Below, piece by piece: positions 46,556 to 51,177 of a DNA stretch of 51,177 nt. A program made the translations under genes and the position numbers. Origin of the DNA: Candidatus Aminicenantota bacterium (GTDB lineage Bacteria > Acidobacteriota > Aminicenantia > UBA2199); the NCBI GenBank assembly GCA_029938635.1, contig JAOZUQ010000014.1, positions 1 to 51,177 of the forward strand. Reading direction: 5' to 3'. Every line of letters starts with the position of its first letter. The stretch's first letter is position 1. A model generated the notes under the pieces. It worked only from the letters and a program-made list of their open reading frames with translations. It was not told the origin of the DNA and ran no database searches.

Positions 46556-47377
46556 ATGAGTAAAATTAAATGGGTTGAAATCGGAGAATATAAGGATATT
46601 AAATATTATAAATATGAAGGGATCGCAAAAATAGTTATAAACAGGCCTGAGGTAAGAAATGCATTTCGTCCTCTCACTGTTATGGAAATGAGTGATGCAC
46701 TCGGTGATGCAAGGGAGGATCCTGATACCGGTGTGATCATATTGACAGGAATGGGAGATAAGGCATTCTGCTCAGGAGGAGATCAGAAGATCCGCGGAGA
46801 TTCCGGGTATAAAGATGCAAAGGGTGTTAACAGGTTGAATGTTCTGGATTTTCAGAGACAGATCCGAACATGCTCTAAACCGGTGATTGCAATGGTGGCA
46901 GGTTATGCCATCGGAGGAGGTCACGTGCTTCATATGCTTTGTGACCTGACGATAAGTGCCGACAATGCGATCTACGGCCAGACAGGCCCCAAGGTCGGCT
47001 CTTTTGACGGCGGATACGGCGCCAGTTATATGGCGAGGATAGTCGGCCAGAAGAAAGCTAGAGAGATCTGGTTTCTCTGCAGGCAGTATAATGCAAAGGA
47101 GGCCTTGGATATGGGGCTGGTAAACACTGTTGTCCCGCTGGAAAATCTTGAAGAGGAAACAGTGAAATGGTGTAGAGAGATCCTGAGAAATTCCCCTATT
47201 GCCATAAGATTGCTGAAATCTGCCCTGAATGCAGATTGTGACGGACAGGCAGGCCTTCAGGAGCTCGCGGGAAATGCGACAATGCTCTACTATATGAGTG
47301 ATGAAGCAAAAGAGGGGAGAGATGCCTTCGTGGAAAAAAGAGAACCTGATTTTACTAAATTTAAAAGAAATCCATAG
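46556..47377 (+). CDS. menB: 1,4-Dihydroxy-2-naphthoyl-CoA synthase
   Basis: A 273-residue crotonase-fold enzyme that cyclises o-succinylbenzoyl-CoA. '[11 protein letters not shown]' and '[17 protein letters not shown]'-type residues (here '[17 protein letters not shown]') are MenB markers, and '[13 protein letters not shown]' ends the fold. AAGGAGAAAAG precedes the ATG. It lies 20 bases after menD. Confidence 0.97.
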   Translation: MSKIKWVEIGEYKDIKYYKYEGIAKIVINRPEVRNAFRPLTVMEMSDALGDAREDPDTGVIILTGMGDKAFCSGGDQKIRGDSGYKDAKGVNRLNVLDFQRQIRTCSKPVIAMVAGYAIGGGHVLHMLCDLTISADNAIYGQTGPKVGSFDGGYGASYMARIVGQKKAREIWFLCRQYNAKEALDMGLVNTVVPLENLEEETVKWCREILRNSPIAIRLLKSALNADCDGQAGLQELAGNATMLYYMSDEAKEGRDAFVEKREPDFTKFKRNP

Positions 47378-47386
47378 TAAAAATAG

Positions 47387-48280
47387 ATGGGTAATTCGAA
47401 AATAATAAAGAACTGGTTATCGGCTGTCCGCCCAAAGACTCTTCCTGCAGCTGCAGGGCCGGTCATTATAGGCTTTGCCCTTGCTTACCGGGAAGGTCTC
47501 CACCATTTTCCATCGGTTTTCCTGGCTGCACTTGTTGCCCTCCTTATTCAGGCAGGCACCAATATGGTCAATGATTATGCTGATTTTAAAAAAGGTACAG
47601 ATACAGAAACAAGGGTAGGGCCTGTGAGGGTTACCCAGGCGGGACTTATCACTCCCGGAAGAATGAAGGCGGGGATGTTGGTTGTCCTTATCCTTATAAT
47701 CATATTCTCGATTCCCCTTATACTTCGCGGTGGTGTTCCAATCCTTATAATAGGGGTTCTTTCCATAATTTCCGGAATATTATACACGGCTGGTCCTTTT
47801 CCACTTGGATATAACGGGCTGGGAGACATATTTGTGCTTATATTTTTCGGTCCAGTTGCCACAGCCGGGACATATTATGTGCAGACCCTTGAGTTGAGCC
47901 TTAATTCTGTATTGGCAGGATTAGGCCCGGGACTGATCTCGGTTGCAATCCTTTCGATCAACAACCTCCGGGATTATGAAAATGATAAAACTGCAGGAAA
48001 AAACACTCTTGTTGTAATTTTCGGCAGGAGTTTCGGTAAGGCCGAATATCTTGTGTCAATTGTAATTGCAACTTTTATTCCGATTATTATTTTTTTGTCC
48101 GGAGAGAGGATGAACTATTCTGTAATGGTTTATTTACTGCTTATATTGTCAATTAAACCTATAAAGATAGTCGTGAAGGATGGAAGCGGAGCTGTTTTGA
48201 ATGACATATTAGCAATTACCGGCAGGATGCTGCTGGTTTACGCCCTGATATTTGCTATAGGCTGGCAATACCCGATCTGA
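47387..48280 (+). CDS. menA: 1,4-Dihydroxy-2-naphthoate polyprenyltransferase
   Basis: A 297-residue membrane prenyltransferase of the UbiA superfamily with about eight to nine helices. It attaches the isoprenoid tail to DHNA and decarboxylates it. The two Asp-rich Mg2+ motifs are 'NMVNDYADFKKGTD' and 'NNLRDYENDKTAGK'. It starts 9 bases after menB. Confidence 0.95.
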   Translation: MGNSKIIKNWLSAVRPKTLPAAAGPVIIGFALAYREGLHHFPSVFLAALVALLIQAGTNMVNDYADFKKGTDTETRVGPVRVTQAGLITPGRMKAGMLVVLILIIIFSIPLILRGGVPILIIGVLSIISGILYTAGPFPLGYNGLGDIFVLIFFGPVATAGTYYVQTLELSLNSVLAGLGPGLISVAILSINNLRDYENDKTAGKNTLVVIFGRSFGKAEYLVSIVIATFIPIIIFLSGERMNYSVMVYLLLILSIKPIKIVVKDGSGAVLNDILAITGRMLLVYALIFAIGWQYPI

Positions 48281-48286
48281 CCGAAA

Positions 48287-49744
48287 ATGATCATTAATGA
48301 ATGCCCGGTTAAAAGCTCCTCAATTAAATTCCCGGATGATATTGCTCTGACCAAAGGAGAGTTGCAAATATCCTATAAAGAGTTTAATAATAAAATAGAT
48401 GCTGCTGTTCTGTCCCTTAAGGGAAAAGGATTTAAACCCGGCATGAAGGTCGGGATCATATCAGAAAACTCCATACATTATATTGTTCTGATTTTTGCAC
48501 TCCTGAGGATGGAGAGTCTGGCTGTTCCGATAAACTTCCGGTTCCGTTATCCTGAAATAGAAGAAATTATTTCCGGAATCGGAATTGATCTGATGATTTC
48601 CAGCATGTTCACAATAGAATTGGGCCTTTTCGGAATTAAAAACATTGACCTGAAGGATATTGATACTGATAAAATAAGTGGAAACAGATATAAAGAAACA
48701 GGGACAATTGAAAAAGGGGGAACCATAATCCTTACTTCCGGCAGCACCGGGGTTCCTAAAGGGGTTTTGATCCAGGCAGAGAATCACTTGTTCAGTGCAG
48801 CCGGTTCTAATTTGAATATAAACCTGAAGGCTGGGGATAAGTGGTTCCTTACACTCCCTCTTTATCATGTTGGCGGGATGGCAATTCTATTCAGAGCTTT
48901 CCTTGCAGGTGCTGCTGTATCTCTTCCGGATGGTAAGGGAAAAAGTATATGTGAAGAGATCGAGGATGGTGATATTACTCATGTCTCAATGGTTTCAACT
49001 CAGCTTGTTGAATATGTTTCATGTCTTGAAAGTATGAACAAAACGGCACCGCCGATTCTGAAAGTAGTCCTGGCAGGAGGGAGTTACATCCCGGAATCCC
49101 TTATTTTAAGAGCTTTAAGCCGGAATATTCCTGTTTATAAAACTTATGGATTGACCGAAATGTCATCTCAGGTAACGACAACTGACAAAAGAGTAAGGGG
49201 AAACTGCCTTGCCACTTCCGGATCAATTCTAAAGTACAGAGAGTTACTAATTGGAGCCGGTAGCGAGATATTTGTCAGGGGGAAGACACTTTCCCCGGGG
49301 TATATTTCCGGAGGGAAATTTATTCCCATGAAAACAGATGAGGACGGGTGGTTCAATACAGGCGATATAGGGAATATCGGAGAATCAGGAGATCTCTTTT
49401 TGAGCGGAAGGAAAGATAACATGTTTGTTTCGGGAGGAGAGAATATTTTTCCTGAAGAGATCGAAAGTGAATTGCTGAAAATAGAAAATATTGTCGAAGC
49501 AGTTATTGTTTCGGTAGAAGATGAAAAATACGGGAACAGGCCTGTTGCTTTTATAAGTACAGGCGGCAAAAAGATAAGCAGGAATGAGATCGTTAAAAGC
49601 CTGAGGATCAATCTCCCCGGTTTTAAAGTGCCGGATAGATTATATTATCTTGATAGTATCAAACCCGGGCAGGTCAAAAGAAGAAGGCTTTTTTTAAAAG
49701 AACTTGCAAAACTTGGCAAAGGATTGAACCAAATATCAGATTGA
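48287..49744 (+). CDS. menE: o-Succinylbenzoate-CoA ligase
   Basis: A 485-residue ANL-superfamily acyl-CoA synthetase. The AMP-binding loop is 'TSGSTGVPKGV', followed by 'TYGLTEMSSQV', 'WFNTGDIG', 'GRKDNMFVSGGENIFPEEIE' and a C-terminal catalytic Lys in 'PGQVKRRRL'. The operon position makes MenE the best call, activating o-succinylbenzoate. It begins 6 bases after menA and overlaps the convergent thioesterase gene by 9 bases. Confidence 0.92.
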   Translation: MIINECPVKSSSIKFPDDIALTKGELQISYKEFNNKIDAAVLSLKGKGFKPGMKVGIISENSIHYIVLIFALLRMESLAVPINFRFRYPEIEEIISGIGIDLMISSMFTIELGLFGIKNIDLKDIDTDKISGNRYKETGTIEKGGTIILTSGSTGVPKGVLIQAENHLFSAAGSNLNINLKAGDKWFLTLPLYHVGGMAILFRAFLAGAAVSLPDGKGKSICEEIEDGDITHVSMVSTQLVEYVSCLESMNKTAPPILKVVLAGGSYIPESLILRALSRNIPVYKTYGLTEMSSQVTTTDKRVRGNCLATSGSILKYRELLIGAGSEIFVRGKTLSPGYISGGKFIPMKTDEDGWFNTGDIGNIGESGDLFLSGRKDNMFVSGGENIFPEEIESELLKIENIVEAVIVSVEDEKYGNRPVAFISTGGKKISRNEIVKSLRINLPGFKVPDRLYYLDSIKPGQVKRRRLFLKELAKLGKGLNQISD

Positions 49745-50134
49745 GCTGAGGATCTTTGTGATGTGTTCAGGAATGGGGATCTTTTTAAAGGTTTTTGACG
49801 AAACGCAGACATGGACAGTGGATCCTTTTCCGCATAGCGTCCGGTCAGATTTAAATATTCTATGAGCAAGAGTAAAAGATGAGTCTCCCTTTTTTCTCAG
49901 ATCTATCTCGATCTCAATTTTATCCCCCGCTCTCAGGGGAAACAGGAAATCAGAGTCAGCATGAACTATCGGAACAATAAAATTACTTTTATCCAGGAAA
50001 TCTATAATTTGTATCCCGTTTTCTTCAAGGAAAGCTTCATATGCTTCCTCAACAAGCCTGAATTGGTTCGCAAAGAACAGAATCCCTGCAGCATCTGTAT
50101 CATAAAGCCTGATCTTTGTTTCGTATCTGAACAT
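49736..50134 (-). CDS. 4HBT hotdog thioesterase, probable DHNA-CoA hydrolase (MenI type)
   Basis: A 132-residue hotdog-fold thioesterase. The N-terminal 'YDTDAAGILFFANQF' with the catalytic Asp, followed by 'EEAYEAFLEENG', resembles cyanobacterial and plant DHNA-CoA thioesterases rather than YbgC. It would release 1,4-dihydroxy-2-naphthoate from the MenB product for MenA. It is on the opposite strand but overlaps the menE end, and no other hydrolase is in the operon. MenI remains an inference from family and context. Confidence 0.8.
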   Translation of the reverse strand: MFRYETKIRLYDTDAAGILFFANQFRLVEEAYEAFLEENGIQIIDFLDKSNFIVPIVHADSDFLFPLRAGDKIEIEIDLRKKGDSSFTLAHRIFKSDRTLCGKGSTVHVCVSSKTFKKIPIPEHITKILSSI

Positions 50135-50206
50135 TTTAATAAACTATCAGACCCGACAATGAAGGTCAATAGACAACATAGCTCTTTTCGCTTAGAATGC
50201 TATCTC

Positions 50207-51109
50207 ATGGAAAAATTTTTAGAAAATAAATTCTGGCAATGGATTGCTTTATTTGTTCTTGCATTAGTCTGGGGTTCTTCGTTTATATTGATGAAGAAGG
50301 GACTTGCATCTTTCTCAAGTTCTCAAGTTGCAAGTATTCGTATTTTCGCATCTTTTATGGTTTTTTCCCCCTTTTTTTTAAAAAATCTGAAACTTATTAA
50401 CAGAAAAAACATAAAATCATTACTTATTGTAGGGTTCATCGGGTCAGCTGTCCCTGCATTCCTTTTTACGAAGGCACAAACTGTTATAGAAAGTTCTTTA
50501 GCCGGAATGCTTAATTCGTTAACACCTATGTTTGCATTGATAATAGGTTGGTTTTTTTATAAAAGTTCGATAAATATCAGAAAGATCACCGGTATGTTAT
50601 TAGGTTTATTTGGTGCTGTCGGGCTTATATACAATGGATCAAATGTATTCACTTCAATGGATATTCATTCATTATTGGTAGTTCTTGCAACAATATGTTA
50701 CGGGATTACAGCTAATGAAATTAAAGCTAATTTAAAGGAGATGGATGGGGCAAAGATCACTATGCTCGGGTTCTTGTTTACCGGCCCTTTTGCAGGGATA
50801 TATCTCCTGTTTTCAAAATTCCCCAATGCTGAAGTTGACAAAAACATCTATACTAACCTCGGGTTTGTCTTGATCTTAGCTCTGTTTGGTACAGTACTTG
50901 CGCTAATATTATTTAATAATCTGATAAAGTATACACCGCTTCTTTTTTCGGTTTCAGTTACATACCTGATACCGATTATTGCTATAATGTGGGGTGTTAT
51001 TGATGGAGAGATTATTACACTTATCCATTTGCTGTGGATGGGAATTATACTTTTGGGTGTGTTTTTAATTAATAAAGCTGAAGCAGGGTTAGAAGCTAAA
51101 CAGTCATAG
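50207..51109 (+). CDS. EamA/DMT-family transporter
   Basis: A 300-residue protein with ten predicted membrane helices in two EamA repeats. TM1 'LVWGSSFILMKKGL', the family's N-terminal signature, begins about 25 residues in. Such exporters move metabolites such as amino acids or nucleosides; the substrate is not predictable. I chose ATG 50207; an in-frame ATG at 50159 would add a polar leader. No clear Shine-Dalgarno precedes either. Confidence 0.82.
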   Translation: MEKFLENKFWQWIALFVLALVWGSSFILMKKGLASFSSSQVASIRIFASFMVFSPFFLKNLKLINRKNIKSLLIVGFIGSAVPAFLFTKAQTVIESSLAGMLNSLTPMFALIIGWFFYKSSINIRKITGMLLGLFGAVGLIYNGSNVFTSMDIHSLLVVLATICYGITANEIKANLKEMDGAKITMLGFLFTGPFAGIYLLFSKFPNAEVDKNIYTNLGFVLILALFGTVLALILFNNLIKYTPLLFSVSVTYLIPIIAIMWGVIDGEIITLIHLLWMGIILLGVFLINKAEAGLEAKQS

Positions 51110-51177
51110 CTTCTTCGCTCCAAAGGGGTCATCCATTAGAAGGTAAATGTCAATAGTGTAAACTCGTCTTTTCATTT

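Noticed and set aside
51143-51177. Insertion-sequence-like terminal repeat at the right edge of the window
   Set aside because: The motif at the right edge has a style reminiscent of IS ends, and the left edge has a short AAATGTCA-like match on the other strand, but no transposase, paired end or target duplication can be seen in the window.

Overview
The window reads as about 51 kb of chromosome from an AT-rich, diderm (Gram-negative type) bacterium that makes menaquinone. Diderm: two RND efflux permeases with a lipoprotein adaptor, a TRAP system with a lipoprotein TatT subunit, and several secreted glycosidases. Menaquinone: menG-F-D-B-A-E in one operon, with a MenI-like thioesterase overlapping its end. 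The mix (IcmF, spirochaete-like TPAT transporter, GH97, six-bladed propeller protein, DivIVA) suggests an uncultured FCB-like or candidate-phylum lineage, but the sequence does not fix the phylum. No rRNA, tRNA, CRISPR array, prophage or complete insertion sequence was recognised.

Layout. 0.2-1.8 kb: secreted amidohydrolase-like protein that has lost its metal ligands. 1.8-4.8 kb (minus): yggS-yggT-divIVA-recA and a small membrane protein. 5.0-9.6 kb: acyl-CoA dehydrogenase and fused isobutyryl-CoA mutase (IcmF). 9.6-17.6 kb (minus): adaptor plus two different RND permeases, one with about 200 extra membrane-rich residues. 17.7-21.6 kb: three-gene TPAT (TatT, DctP-type receptor, fused QM permease). 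21.8-23.5 kb: glnS. 23.5-25.8 kb (minus): small secreted and membrane proteins, including an IPT/TIG-like protein with four clustered cysteines and a six-bladed propeller. 26.2-33.2 kb: galactoside operon with a vSGLT-like Na+ symporter, GalT, a secreted GH-D-like enzyme and GH97. 33.3-34.5 kb (minus): ATP sulfurylase with a clear terminator. 34.5-36.4 kb: PH-domain remnant, SpoIIAA-like protein, sirtuin. 36.6-42.3 kb: saccharopine dehydrogenase, L7/L12-like membrane mini-protein, DUF169, cysteine-rich ferredoxin, mini carbonic anhydrase, DinB-like protein, nitrilase. 42.3-50.1 kb: chorismate mutase (minus) divergent from the men operon. 50.2-51.1 kb: EamA transporter.

How the genes fit together. 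The galactoside block could hydrolyse alpha-galactosides outside the cytoplasm, import galactose with Na+ and pass it to the Leloir pathway; galK and galE are not in the window. Chorismate mutase and MenF compete for chorismate from opposite sides of one short intergenic region. IcmF next to an acyl-CoA dehydrogenase points to butyryl/isobutyryl-CoA metabolism. Gene packing is tight: several starts overlap the preceding stop, and three convergent pairs overlap at their stop codons.

No single locus is demonstrably a new system. The best candidates for something undescribed are the pseudoenzyme at the left end, the enlarged RND permease, the DUF169-ferredoxin cluster, and the cysteine-cluster secreted protein.
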